The translations under genes were made by a program, and so were the position numbers. The notes under the pieces were generated by a model, which saw only the letters and a program-made list of their open reading frames with translations, was not told the origin of the DNA and did not search any database. Below, in pieces: positions 45,678-53,953 of a DNA stretch of 64,000 nucleotides (the stretch's first letter is position 1; each line of letters begins with the position of its first letter). The DNA is from Lacipirellula parvula (GTDB lineage Bacteria; Planctomycetota; Planctomycetia; Pirellulales; Lacipirellulaceae), in NCBI RefSeq assembly GCF_009177095.1, contig NZ_AP021861.1, positions 2,772,501 through 2,836,500 of the forward strand. Reading direction: 5' to 3'.

Positions 45678-46204
45678 GAGATTCCCCCCCAGGAATTTGA
45701 ACGGCGAGCTGCCCCATTGTGAATTCGCGCCGATTGCACCGGTCGCCGCAGTCGTGTTCACCTTTCCTATCGGCGAAACTGTGAGGCCCGATTGACCGCC
45801 AGTCTTGCTCCAAAGGCCTCACGGCGGTTTGCGGGGTTTAAAATGGGAAGAGTTTGACGGCAACCTCCCGCTCGCTGGGGTGATCGGTCCAGTCTGGAGA
45901 GCGTTGGGCTGCGAGCCAGCCGGTTCCGGCTCCTGAATTTCTTGCTCCTGGGCCGCTCGGGATATAATTGTCGCGCCGGTTGCGACAGCCGCCGGCAGAA
46001 AGCTCCGGCTGGCACGCATTGCCGGCCGATCAATCGAGGCAAGGCCAGTGATTTCGGCGGAATTTGGCCGCGACAGCCCACTTTCCGGGCGGTTGGCGAG
46101 CCGGCGACCGTCGAAACGAGGCGTCAAGCAACCCCCGGGTGCGTTGACAGTCTTCGCAAGGCCTGATAATTTCGGCTTTCTGGCAACAACCTGTTGCCGC
46201 CCAA
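45678..46204. other. Intergenic region before tRNA-Ala
   Basis: No gene seen. TTGCTC (45942) with TATAAT (45963-45968) is a weak promoter candidate. The tRNA promoter lies at 46144-46170, and a GGCAACA-ACC-TGTTGCC leader hairpin at 46182-46198. Confidence 0.5.
46144..46170 (+). promoter_or_regulatory. Promoter of tRNA-Ala
   Basis: Perfect -35 TTGACA at 46144-46149 and -10 GATAAT at 46165-46170 with a 15-base spacer (or ATAATT with 16), about 35 bases before the tRNA. A small leader hairpin (46182-46198) follows. Confidence 0.6.
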
Positions 46205-46277
46205 GGGGGATTAGCTCAGTTGGGAGAGCGTTTGGCTGGCAGCCAAAAGGTCATCGGTTCGAACCCGTTATCCTCCA
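46205..46277 (+). tRNA. tRNA-Ala (anticodon GGC)
   Basis: 73 bases. Acceptor arms GGGGGAT / ATCCTCC form a stem with a G3-T70 pair, the alanine identity element. D-arm GCTC-AGTTGGGA-GAGC, anticodon arm TTTGG-CTGGCAG-CCAAA with anticodon GGC (reads GCC/GCU), T-loop TTCGAAC. The T-stem has one T-T mismatch (ATCGG/CCGTT). CCA is not encoded. The 3' half from position 46239 is repeated exactly at 54764-54801. Confidence 0.95.
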
Positions 46278-46308
46278 CTTTGACGTAAGTCATTGCTAAC
46301 TCATGCTT

Positions 46309-46344
46309 AAAGGCCGCTTGCCCGGACGGGGCAACGCGGCCTTT
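46309..46344 (+). terminator. Terminator of tRNA-Ala
   Basis: AAAGGCCGCTTGCCC-GGAC-GGGGCAACGCGGCCTTT, a strong stem 31 bases after the tRNA. It has a close copy at 54836-54870. Confidence 0.8.
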
Positions 46345-46403
46345 ATTCGTGAAGGGGCGCGAAAGGTTCCACCTTGTCTCTTAGAAAAGGAGATCCGCAC
46401 TAG

Positions 46404-46640
46404 GCCGCGTCTAACTCAGGCGATTCCCAGTATCGCCTCCACCGCCAATCCGGGCAGGCAATTGTTACGCTGCACGGGCGTGACCATCTTTTCGGGCCGT
46501 ATAAATCAGCGGCTAGCAAACTTCTCGACGACCGCCTCGTCGCCGAATGGCTCGCGAACGGCCCGCAGCCGATCGTTTCTGCCGAGGACGGGATCACGAT
46601 CACTCAACAGATTGCCCGCTATTGGTATCCCGCAGGCTAA
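46404..46640 (+). pseudogene. Tyrosine recombinase (integrase) N-terminal remnant
   Basis: An open stretch of 78 codons between the TAG at 46401 and the TAA at 46638. It reads SQYRLHRQSGQAIVTLHGRD, then LFGPYKSAASKLLDDRLVAE, WLANG, and ITITQQIARYWYPAG before the stop. Planctomycete integrases characteristically start with YxLHxxSGQAxV-x-x-x-G-R-x-x-x-x-G and continue x-LIAEWLANG...ARYW, so the match is to the first ~80 residues of that family. No start codon is in frame after the TAG, the frame stops at YWYPAG, and the catalytic half (Arg...His-x-x-Arg...Tyr) is missing. It lies directly after the tRNA terminator, the usual site of int in a tRNA-integrated element. Confidence 0.7.
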
Positions 46641-46837
46641 CCACTGCGGGGCTCTCTCAAGTCCTCCGAATAGCTCGCAATTAGTCGCTGTCGCCTAGCG
46701 CCAGAATCTCTCCTGCCTGCCCTCAAGCCATAGAGCGAGTCACTGGGCAGCGCCCCCGCCAAATGACGCTGCATCGTTGGTTTCGTTGTAACTCTCACGG
46801 CGTGAAGCTTAAGACGCTCGTTTGTGGCGGCCGTCAC

Positions 46838-46984
46838 ATGAGTAGCGTGCCCGCCGTGAAGCGATTCTTCGAAGTAGCTACTGCTGCCAGCGATGGCGTG
46901 ACAGAACGGCCAGTTCGCACGAATCGTCAGCGTGAGGCAGCGATCGCCAAAGCCGAGCGAGAACTCAACAAGGCCGGGATCTGA
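46838..46984 (+). CDS. Small hypothetical protein
   Basis: 48 codons from ATG 46838: starts MSSVPAVKRFFEVATAASDG and ends ERELNKAGI, with a basic helical middle (RTNRQREAAIAKAERELNK). A longer frame starts at 46763 but has no better support. The predicted helix and island location are the only clues. Low confidence that it is expressed. Confidence 0.3.
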   Translation: MSSVPAVKRFFEVATAASDGVTERPVRTNRQREAAIAKAERELNKAGI

Positions 46985-47112
46985 CTAGCCTCAACTCGGT
47001 CAGTGCCTGCGCCGAAAAGCCCGGCTCCCGCTTTGACGGAAAATCTAAACGGGAACTGGGCGTGGACTCACGCCAAGCCGTTAGCATCGCTGAGCCGCGG
47101 AACCTGTAGGGA
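46985..47112. other. Short non-coding stretch
   Basis: Nothing recognised between the small orphan gene and the stop of the SUMF1-domain gene. Confidence 0.4.
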
Positions 47113-48120
47113 CTAGCAGGTTAGCTCGTCATCCCTTTTCCGAAAGAACAGACCTGCAACAGCCATCGCCCCCAGGACCGCTGCGCCTGGTTCCGGAACA
47201 GTTGCCACGCGAAAACCAAATGTTTCATGACCGAACATTGGATGGGCCCAGTTCCGCCAATCGACCTGCATTTCTGGATATCCGCCCATGGCTGAGCTGC
47301 CCCGCAGGTCGCGTGCGAAGCCAGGCCCCACCGATTCGTTCCATTCTTCTACATTGCCGTCTTGGTCGAATGTTCCATAGGGGCTTGCGGCCTGCGTGTA
47401 AGCGCCCACATCGGTGAAGAGAGCGCCGGGGATGGGGCTCGTCGACCCGCTCACGGCATAGCCGTCGTTGAAGCCGTTCGCCAGTCCATCGTCATTGAAG
47501 TAATTCGCGGCGGATGGGTTGTCCGCCGGTTTGTCGCTAATCGGAATGGCGTTGCTGCCGGTGGGGAAGTCGAAGTAGACGCCGGCCGTGCCGGCGGTTG
47601 AATCGTGGTACGCCGCCTTGTACCACTCGTCTTGGCTCGGAATCCAAAACTTGGCGTTCGCCGAACGCACCTCGTCGATGCCGCTGCCGATCGTGTAAAC
47701 GCCCGACTCCGTACCGCCGTTGCCTTGGCCGTTGTGCAGCCAGTTGACGAACCGCATCGCATGAAAGAACGACACGGAACTGACAGGCTGCTGCTCACGG
47801 CCAGCTCTCGCGACATACCGGGCGCCGTCTGTCGCGCCGGTCTTCTCGATGCCGCCGTTGACGCCTGCCATGCTTGCGTAGAAGAGGCCTAGGGCGTTAC
47901 TGCCTGCGGGGTCTACCTTATTGAGAAACTCGACGTACTGGGCATTGGTGACTTCAGTTTTGGAAATCGAATAGCTGTACGCAACGGCTCCAAGTCCCGT
48001 CCGAGGATCGGCCGCGTTGCCGGCGTTGCCGACGTGAGCGAAGCTGAACGAGACCGCGTGGGCCGGCGTCGCCCAAGAGGCCACAAAGGCGGAGAGAATC
48101 AACGCTGCGGTAAGTCTCAT
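47113..48120 (-). CDS. SUMF1/FGE-domain protein with PEP-CTERM tail
   Basis: 335 residues. Signal peptide (LTAALILSAFVASWATPAHA), then a formylglycine-generating-enzyme-like fold (PF03781): YSISKTEVTNAQYVEFLNKV, PVSSVSFFHAMRFVNWL, FWIPSQDEWYKAAY, DQDGNVEEWNE and HETFGFRVA are the family landmarks. It ends with a PEP-CTERM sorting signal VPEPGAAVLGAMAVAGLFFRKR. The two cysteines that catalyse formylglycine formation in true FGE are not apparent (the protein has hardly any Cys), so it is more likely a binding or structural member. It lies in the tRNA island; its promoter faces the small membrane protein gene. Confidence 0.85.
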   Translation of the reverse strand: MRLTAALILSAFVASWATPAHAVSFSFAHVGNAGNAADPRTGLGAVAYSYSISKTEVTNAQYVEFLNKVDPAGSNALGLFYASMAGVNGGIEKTGATDGARYVARAGREQQPVSSVSFFHAMRFVNWLHNGQGNGGTESGVYTIGSGIDEVRSANAKFWIPSQDEWYKAAYHDSTAGTAGVYFDFPTGSNAIPISDKPADNPSAANYFNDDGLANGFNDGYAVSGSTSPIPGALFTDVGAYTQAASPYGTFDQDGNVEEWNESVGPGFARDLRGSSAMGGYPEMQVDWRNWAHPMFGHETFGFRVATVPEPGAAVLGAMAVAGLFFRKRDDELTC

Positions 48121-48337
48121 TAGTCATCCTCTCAAAGGCGTTGTCGAAAAACTTTCGCGTTCCAGGCTGGACGAGATAGGTTGTTAGTGTATCACGAAGT
48201 CGCAAGCCGAGGGAAGAAGTCATTCGGACTGCATGTGCCGGACGTTGAGCGACTTTCACGCAAACGATTGCCGAAGTAAGTAGCGGAGACGCGTCGAGTT
48301 TCGAGAACGAAATGCTGACTTAGCTATCGTGAACGCC

Positions 48338-48787
48338 ATGACCGCCTACCTCCGCTACGCCCTGGCGACAACCTGCTTCGTGCTGAGCGTGGCGTGCTTG
48401 GGGCTATGGGGGTGGGCTTCAGCCGACCGTGACTTTTACTGGAGTTACCCACTGGCCTCAGAGAAGGTCGTGGTGCAGTCCGCTAACGGCATGGTCACTT
48501 TAGGGAAAATCCCGTCCTTCTCGCGGCGGTCAGGGATAGAACTGTATTTTTTTAACGTCCGTGAAGAGGCGAGATTCGAGAAATTGGGCTATCCCGAAGG
48601 CGGCGATGAGAAAGTTGGGTGGTTCGGGGCTGTTGGGCCGTTCTATTACTTTCCCCTCTGGTATCCAATACTCGTCTTCACTCTCGCCGGCATCGGCGCC
48701 CTCCGCCTCGGCCGCTTCACGCTCCGCTCGGCGCTTATCGCCACGACGGTTGTGGCGGGGCTGCTGGGGATGGCGGCGGCGTTGTAG
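48338..48787 (+). CDS. Small membrane protein with planctomycete C-terminal motif
   Basis: 149 residues from ATG 48338 (a GTG three codons earlier is possible). One membrane segment at the N-terminus (YALATTCFVLSVACLGLWGW), a soluble part with ELYFFNVREEARFEKLGYPE, and two segments near the end (YPILVFTLAGIGALRLG and SALIATTVVAGLLGMAAAL). The pattern RFTLRSALIATTVVAGLLGM is frequent at the end of planctomycete membrane proteins of unknown role. Function unknown. Confidence 0.6.
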   Translation: MTAYLRYALATTCFVLSVACLGLWGWASADRDFYWSYPLASEKVVVQSANGMVTLGKIPSFSRRSGIELYFFNVREEARFEKLGYPEGGDEKVGWFGAVGPFYYFPLWYPILVFTLAGIGALRLGRFTLRSALIATTVVAGLLGMAAAL

Positions 48788-48809
48788 GAAGTCGTCGGAG
48801 GGAGACGGC

Positions 48810-49478
48810 TCACAGATCTACGCGTTCGCGCCTTCTCGCGCAAACGAACAAGCCGAAAGCCATCAAGGACACTCCCGGCGGTTCAGGTACGGAAGTGAAC
48901 CGCAGGTAGTCAAACGAGCCAAAGAGGCTGCCCTGGGGGCTTGAAAAAGCCCGCGCGTATCCGATGTCTGCAATCGGGCGCGAGATGCTGAGCGTCGCAA
49001 CCTGCTGTCTGCCGAGTGGCGGGGAAAAGACGGTTTCCAGCAGCGTTCCGTTGGGGCTGAACACTTCGAGCGTGCCGATCGCTGAAGACAAATCGCTTCT
49101 TCCAATGACGTCCACAGAAACAGAACTCGCTGCTCCCATGAACTGCATGGCGATTTGTCTCGACTCTGGCGTGAAACCGATGAGATAGTGGCCGAACGAC
49201 TTGGTTCCCGTTGACGTGTAATATCCCCCAAGGACTGAGTCATTCGTCAGCGCGGTGACGGCAATAATGCCAGGGTCTGGAAAGACGCCGAAGTCCGTTG
49301 GAAAACTTGTGCTGAGGACGCCGTCGAAGATCCTGAGCTTCACGCGCGGATTCACGTCGTTTAAGACGGTCCCGTCCGCGTAATCGTCTGGTTCGATCAC
49401 GAATGAGTCAGCAGCGAAAGAGGGGCCGCCGACAATCGCGATTGCGAATCCAAAAACCAGCAAACGGAAACGGATCAT
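48810..49478 (-). CDS. PEP-CTERM protein, hypothetical
   Basis: 222 residues from ATG 49478, with AGGAGAG before it. Signal peptide (LLVFGFAIAIVGGPSFAAD), then a beta-rich body (VIEPDDYADGTVLNDVNPRV, GHYLIGFTPESRQIAMQF, YLRFTSVPEP) similar to lectin-like secreted proteins that bind no recognised ligand. PEP-CTERM signal: VPEPPGVSLMAFGLFVCARR. The basic patch after the span is short. It is convergent with the small membrane protein gene, 22 bp apart. Confidence 0.7.
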   Translation of the reverse strand: MIRFRLLVFGFAIAIVGGPSFAADSFVIEPDDYADGTVLNDVNPRVKLRIFDGVLSTSFPTDFGVFPDPGIIAVTALTNDSVLGGYYTSTGTKSFGHYLIGFTPESRQIAMQFMGAASSVSVDVIGRSDLSSAIGTLEVFSPNGTLLETVFSPPLGRQQVATLSISRPIADIGYARAFSSPQGSLFGSFDYLRFTSVPEPPGVSLMAFGLFVCARRRERVDL

Positions 49479-49601
49479 TAGCAACTCTCCTGAGTTAAGG
49501 ACATTTACATCGATCGCATGGTCGGGCCATTCTAAACAGATTAAATGAATCCCGACAACAAAATAATCGTTCCTCTCCCGCCCGCCTCGGCGGCGGTTAG
49601 A

Positions 49602-49910
49602 ATGGGCGGCATGGCTAGCTGGCACACCAAGAACGTCATTCGCACGCTGTCGGGCTACCTCGTCGTTGACGGAGACGGCGAGATCCGCGTCTATGGCGAT
49701 CCCGAGGGACTTCGATCGCTAGGTCAGGCGCTGATCTCAGTCGCCGATTTGGACCAGTCCGCTCTGGACGACCGTGAATGTCCGCCAGACGACTCGTTCC
49801 ATCAGCACTACACGATCATGCAGGCGGACGGTTCGCTTGGGGGACTCACTGTTGGCCGAGTCGATGAGAAAGCTTCCGGCCGAATACGCGACTGCTTTCC
49901 GGCAGTTTGA
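49602..49910 (+). CDS. Small hypothetical protein, Imm32-like
   Basis: 102 residues from the ATG at 49602 (Met at 49611 is equally possible). Reads WHTKNVIRTLSGYLVVDGDG, EIRVYGDPEGLRSLGQALIS and ends LTVGRVDEKASGRIRDCF. The 'dGdgeIxVyGdpEGLrsLgqaLIsvA' pattern recalls immunity protein 32-type small proteins, with no toxin gene visible next to it. The family idea is tentative. It lies in the island, on the plus strand, divergent from a PEP-CTERM gene. Confidence 0.45.
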   Translation: MGGMASWHTKNVIRTLSGYLVVDGDGEIRVYGDPEGLRSLGQALISVADLDQSALDDRECPPDDSFHQHYTIMQADGSLGGLTVGRVDEKASGRIRDCFPAV

Positions 49911-49963
49911 TCTGAACCCGCCCCGGAATTCGGCGGCTCGGTCTGCTTACGAGGTCGCTCAGC

Positions 49964-50161
49964 ATGGATGGCCGATTAATACTATCGGGAATGCCGCTGG
50001 CGACCGCTGCCATTGGCTTGTGGTTGGCGGGCCGATTTCGCGGCCGCCAACGCAAGGCGACCAAGGAAGAGAAAACTCTCGCGGCGGTCGTGTTGGCGTG
50101 GTCTGCTTTGCCGCTACTCATTTATTGCGGACTGTACTGGCTGTCGATTGAAGGCGGCTAG
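49964..50161 (+). CDS. Small two-span membrane protein
   Basis: 65 residues with two hydrophobic segments, LSGMPLATAAIGLWLAG and LAAVVLAWSALPLLIYCGLY, joined by a basic loop (RFRGRQRKATKEEK). I recognise no family. Positive-inside loop indicates both ends outside the cytoplasm (inference). It lies between the Imm32-like gene and a dockerin-PEP-CTERM gene. Confidence 0.45.
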   Translation: MDGRLILSGMPLATAAIGLWLAGRFRGRQRKATKEEKTLAAVVLAWSALPLLIYCGLYWLSIEGG

Positions 50162-50277
50162 GTCTGCTTTTGCTGGGGAACGGCGGGTTGTGCCGCTACT
50201 CCCCTCGCAGCCGACTAGTCTGGCCGATTACAATACTTCCGATGTAGTCCGCCATGCGATTGCTCCAGAGACGTCAC

Positions 50278-51093
50278 ATGACTCGATCGCTCTTCTCGCT
50301 AATCTGGGCTCTGTCGTCAACGAGCTGTTTTGCAGCGCTCTCGACTGGATTCGAAGACTTGCAGCTGACAACGCCGACAACGCGTTACGCAACCGGAAGT
50401 TCTTTTAACTCTCAGGGAATTAAGTTTACGGTCGTCCCCTATCCGGAAAAATTGCAAGTGTCAGTAACGGGCAATAATTATGCGAAGGGCGGCGGTAAGG
50501 AACTATACATGGGAGGCGGAGTTGGCGTCGCGATATCAATTCCCCCGCAAACCACAAGCATCGGTTTTAAATTCGGTCAGTACAATTCATATAACGGCCT
50601 CACGATTAACGGTCAATCAACGTCAAGGCAGTTGTCGATTAAGTACATGAACGGCATTTCTGTCGGGGGAGTCGCCGTCTCAGTGGTAAGCTCGCCGTCT
50701 CTCGCCTATGGCACGGTGACCCTGACGGGAGCAATCGAAACGCTCACGATTGGCGGAACAGAGTTCGCCATCGACGACTTGTCAATCACGGCGCCTGTCG
50801 CCGACCCTGCGTTTGCCGATTTCAATGGGGACATGGTCGTGGACGGCACTGACTTCCTGCGATGGCAACGCAACCTCGGTAAAGCGAGCGCGACGCGCTC
50901 CGACGGCGATGCCGACAACGACCAGGACGTGGACAGAGCGGATCTCCTTGCATGGCGGTACCACTACAGCAGCGCGGTTTCGGCTGCTGAAGCAGTGGCG
51001 GTTGTCCCGGAACCCGCGGCGATCATTATGGCGATGATGGCGACGATCCCTATTGTCGCACTTTCCGGCGTTCGCCGCCCGCGGCTTGCGTAG
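50278..51093 (+). CDS. PEP-CTERM protein with dockerin-like repeats
   Basis: 271 residues from ATG 50278 (MTRSLFSLIWALSSTSCFA is a signal peptide; an ATG at 50254 is in frame). A beta-rich domain (about 20-170) is followed by a type I dockerin-like pair of calcium loops: FADFNGDMVVDGTDFLRWQR and GDADNDQDVDRADLLAWRYH, each with D-x-[ND]-x-D spacing, then PEP-CTERM VPEPAAIIMAMMATIPIVAL. Dockerin-PEP-CTERM pairs are frequent in planctomycetes and may organise extracellular complexes. Composition is visibly lower in GC than the flanks. No ribosome site of note. Confidence 0.72.
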   Translation: MTRSLFSLIWALSSTSCFAALSTGFEDLQLTTPTTRYATGSSFNSQGIKFTVVPYPEKLQVSVTGNNYAKGGGKELYMGGGVGVAISIPPQTTSIGFKFGQYNSYNGLTINGQSTSRQLSIKYMNGISVGGVAVSVVSSPSLAYGTVTLTGAIETLTIGGTEFAIDDLSITAPVADPAFADFNGDMVVDGTDFLRWQRNLGKASATRSDGDADNDQDVDRADLLAWRYHYSSAVSAAEAVAVVPEPAAIIMAMMATIPIVALSGVRRPRLA

Positions 51094-51132
51094 CTTTTGC
51101 CCCGCCCGTCGCCAGCGGATATCGTGGCGGGC

Positions 51133-51369
51133 ATGGAACGACTTGAACGCATACTCCGTTGGGTTGCATTGTTTTCCTGGGGAGTCGCTTTTGTCGTCTT
51201 AATTTTCTTCCTGCGCGATCGATCGGGCTTTCCGCTTGGATTGTCGATGAGCTTCGTCGCGGCGTTCGCCGTCGCCCTCACGCTATCGTTTGCTAGTTTC
51301 GTCGTCGAACGGGTGGCTCGCCGAAGCTGCACCAAACAGACCACAGGAAACGTCGACGATGATCGCTAA
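51133..51369 (+). CDS. Small membrane protein
   Basis: 78 residues from ATG 51133 (MERLERILRWVALFSWGVAF), with two hydrophobic segments: VALFSWGVAFVVLIFFL and SMSFVAAFAVALTLSFASFVV, and a Cys/Lys-rich end. No family recognised. It may be the second of a run of small island membrane proteins. Confidence 0.45.
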   Translation: MERLERILRWVALFSWGVAFVVLIFFLRDRSGFPLGLSMSFVAAFAVALTLSFASFVVERVARRSCTKQTTGNVDDDR

Positions 51370-51524
51370 GCTTTGGTTTTCCGCTTTGTTCTGCTGGGGA
51401 ACGTCATCTACCTGTGGGGTAAGGCAGCTGCTAAGTAGGCGTGATGCCGCGGAACAATTTGCGGCCGGGGAGCGGGGGCGGTAGAGTGGCCGGCTCTGAA
51501 TCTCACTTGTCGAATAAAGTTCAT

Positions 51525-52097
51525 ATGGCAGATGACTTCGATCGAATCGTCGGCGCTCTCGATAGGTTCGATGAATCGCGTCTTCTTGCAGTCTGTTATT
51601 TCTGTGTTGGCGCAGTGTCGCCAGTTGTTCACAAGTGGGGCGCGCGTGAGACTACTGCCGCATTTGACGAGATCGTCGACATCTTTGGAGTCGGTGACGA
51701 AAAGATTCTTAACGAGAACTACTTAGCGAAACTAGAATCGCTTCCCGAATCAGAGCAAGATGATTCGCATAAACCTGCTTACTACGTAATGAGAGCAATC
51801 GGCGTCGCGAGTTATTGCGTGGGTGCGTCGAGCGATCGCACGCGTTTGGATAGAACAAAATCGGCGTGCGTGAGCGTCTTTAATTTAGCACGCGATTTTG
51901 ACTTCGAGTGCAAAGACGACTGCGATGCAGCCGTGGTGACTGCCTGCTGCACTCTGGAGCTGGATGCCGTTGTCAAACTACTCAGTGGCTCGATGGACGA
52001 TTCACAGGCTCGACGCCTCGCACGGAATCATTCAAACGCTCTGGCGAAAGCCTTTGATGATGCGTTGCCTGGAGTGGTGCGCAATCACAACTGGTAG
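51525..52097 (+). CDS. Hypothetical protein, soluble alpha-helical
   Basis: 190 residues from ATG 51525. No signal peptide. All-helical appearance, with several Cys (YFCVGAVSP, VTACCTLEL) and repeated acidic/basic turns: DDFDRIVGALDRFDESRLLA, AFDEIVDIFGVGDEKILNEN, SHKPAYYVMRAIGVASYCVG. It resembles small immunity-type proteins in size and helical layout but no motif proves it. Base composition is clearly lower in GC than in the flanks, consistent with recent entry in the island. Function unknown. Confidence 0.55.
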   Translation: MADDFDRIVGALDRFDESRLLAVCYFCVGAVSPVVHKWGARETTAAFDEIVDIFGVGDEKILNENYLAKLESLPESEQDDSHKPAYYVMRAIGVASYCVGASSDRTRLDRTKSACVSVFNLARDFDFECKDDCDAAVVTACCTLELDAVVKLLSGSMDDSQARRLARNHSNALAKAFDDALPGVVRNHNW

Positions 52098-52788
52098 CAG
52101 GGCGCGCCGGAGGAGCGAGTCGCCCGCAGGAGGCCATTAACGATGAACCTCTCGCCGCCGGCCGGTCGGCTAAGCTAATTGCCGCCAGCCGCTTCCGCGT
52201 ATCCTCCCGAGCGGCAGTCATCGCTTTCCCGGCCGCGTTGAACGAGGCCTTCGCCATTGCCTTGATCGCCGCCGGCTCGGTGGCGTCGATCGGCCCGTTG
52301 AGCGCTACGACTCTACGGGGTCGAGCACATCGGCCGCCGCCTGGGCCTCTGGGCTAATGGTGACGGCGTCGTTGGGCGACGACTGCGGAGTCGAGCGTGG
52401 ATCTGGGAAGGGGCTAGTCGGGGAAAAGAGTAGTCCATCCTCTGGGTTTGAGAGTGTTGTCGGCGGGCCAGTAATATATCGGTCACGCGCCGAATCCGCG
52501 TAATCCGCTGAGGGAATTGGATTTCCGGTTCCGCCCATGACAAGTGCTACGGCCATGTTTGCTGCCACGCGAAAAGAATGAGAGAAGAGGGACAATTGTA
52601 TAGAAGCCTACTGTGCAAAATGATGCCAAGAAGCAACCGCGGGACGTTGCAAATCGTCACCGCGGAGGTCTGAAAAGATGGGTCGCACAGATTGCGCGGC
52701 GGTGCGGCTACGGCGATTGGCGCACAGAATCAGGCCAGCCGCCGGCGGGTTGCGCGAGGGGCGGCGCTGCGGGGTAGCGCTATGAGGC
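52098..52788. other. Low-coding stretch in the island
   Basis: No confident gene. On the minus strand two short open stretches, around 51982-52257 (ending the reading DATEPAAIKAMAKASF) and 52305-52595, could be pieces of one broken gene. The 52600-52788 part shows nothing. Confidence 0.4.
52305..52595 (-). CDS. Possible small protein or gene remnant
   Basis: 96 codons starting MSLFSHSFRVAANMAVALVM and ending EAQAAADVLDPVES. Codon bias is unconvincing and there is no recognised domain. It could be one half of a frameshifted gene whose other half is read in a different frame at 51982-52280. Low confidence. Confidence 0.25.
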   Translation of the reverse strand: MSLFSHSFRVAANMAVALVMGGTGNPIPSADYADSARDRYITGPPTTLSNPEDGLLFSPTSPFPDPRSTPQSSPNDAVTISPEAQAAADVLDPVES

Positions 52789-52923
52789 TCAGTCGCGGGC
52801 ATTCACTCTGCGGTGCGTCAATCCCATCGCGATCGCTGCTGCGGGAGCCAGCGAAAACAGCGATGGTTCGGGGACGGCAGTCACGAAGGAACGCACCGTG
52901 AAGGAGGGCGAGCCGCGGCGGGG
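52789..52923 (-). pseudogene. Orphan PEP-CTERM tail
   Basis: In frame directly behind the stop of the 52924-53709 gene: the 44 codons after the TAA read SPSFTVRSFVTAVPEPSLFS then LAPAAAIAMGLTHRRVNARD and a TGA at 52791-52789. This is a complete PEP-CTERM sorting tail (PEP, hydrophobic span, basic end) without a protein body or a start codon. It looks like what remains of a second PEP-CTERM gene after the neighbouring gene was joined to its front. Confidence 0.6.
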
Positions 52924-53709
52924 TTATTGGCGGCGGCGGAGGGCGGCGAAGCTCACGATAGCAACGCTGGCCAGTCCGATTGACGCGGGCTCGGGGACGG
53001 CCTCTCGTGAAATACCACTGATGGTGAAACGGGCGCCATCAAGACTGCCTTCTCTCATCGATACCGTTACCTGAGTAACGTCGCTGAAATCGACGCCAGC
53101 GTAACCGAGTTCATTGAAGGCGAAAGCGAAGTCGCCGGCAGCAGTGAACGTTTTCGTAATAGAGCCGGTGCGGATCGTGCCACCTGCATGGTCGCCGCTC
53201 TCGAATGCGACTGTTAGGTATCCAGTTGAGACAGCGGGAAAGTTGTTGGAGCGGGCGAATGTGACGCCGACTGTCACATTGTCCCACTGGGCATCGAAGT
53301 CGATTCCGCCCAAACCGTCAGTCAGGGGGGTAGTGCGGCCATAATCCAACAAGAAAACGCTCGCTTCTTTGAAGCCCAAGCGGCTCGCTGAGGAAAAGGA
53401 GATCGAATGCTCACCGCTTTGCTTCCGAACTGTGGGGAGATCCAAAAATCCTCCGCCCGAGATCGAGATGAAGCGTTCTCCGCCGAGCGTAACGGCAGGA
53501 TCAATTCCGTCGGCAGCAGTTTGGTTGAGGGTGACGGGAATATTCAGCCCAGAAGGGGTCGTCGAAGTCGGGCTTAGATTGAAGCTTGTCGCGTCATCAA
53601 AGGTGTCGATTTGATCGGCGCGGAGACTTGAGGCTCCGAAGTCAGTGGACGTGATCACGGCCAGTAGGAGAGCCGTTCCCAAGCGACGATTGATAGTGGA
53701 GTGCAGCAT
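52924..53709 (-). CDS. PEP-CTERM protein, hypothetical
   Basis: 261 residues, starting MLHSTINRRLGTALLLAVIT with a signal peptide to about ADQ at 33. Body is beta-rich (TFDDATSFNLSPTSTTPSGL, LDLPTVRKQSGEHSISFSSA, QWDNVTVGVTFARSNNFPAV). Ends VPEPASIGLASVAIVSFAAL plus RRRQ. No catalytic motif is seen. Another full PEP-CTERM tail follows in the same frame after the stop. Confidence 0.72.
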   Translation of the reverse strand: MLHSTINRRLGTALLLAVITSTDFGASSLRADQIDTFDDATSFNLSPTSTTPSGLNIPVTLNQTAADGIDPAVTLGGERFISISGGGFLDLPTVRKQSGEHSISFSSASRLGFKEASVFLLDYGRTTPLTDGLGGIDFDAQWDNVTVGVTFARSNNFPAVSTGYLTVAFESGDHAGGTIRTGSITKTFTAAGDFAFAFNELGYAGVDFSDVTQVTVSMREGSLDGARFTISGISREAVPEPASIGLASVAIVSFAALRRRQ

Positions 53710-53953
53710 GGAGCAGTTCCTTAGAGCGCATCAAAGGGTGCCGAAGTACGACTGAAAAGTCGTCTCCCCGTTCCGGCAGGGAGCCATGACGTCAGAATAG
53801 CGGCGGCGAGAGTTCTCCGCAAACTAATATCCTGAAATCCCGAGAATCGTGTAGAGAAACTGGGATTGAATTAGCCCATTTTCATTAACGTCGAGCAGGG
53901 AAGCCTTCGAGAGGCCCGCGATGTGAGCGGGACCCGGAGACAGACGAAGGACG

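Noticed and set aside
46303-46698. Plus-strand frame over the tRNA terminator
   Set aside because: It covers the terminator and overlaps the integrase remnant in another frame; the composition is not protein-like.
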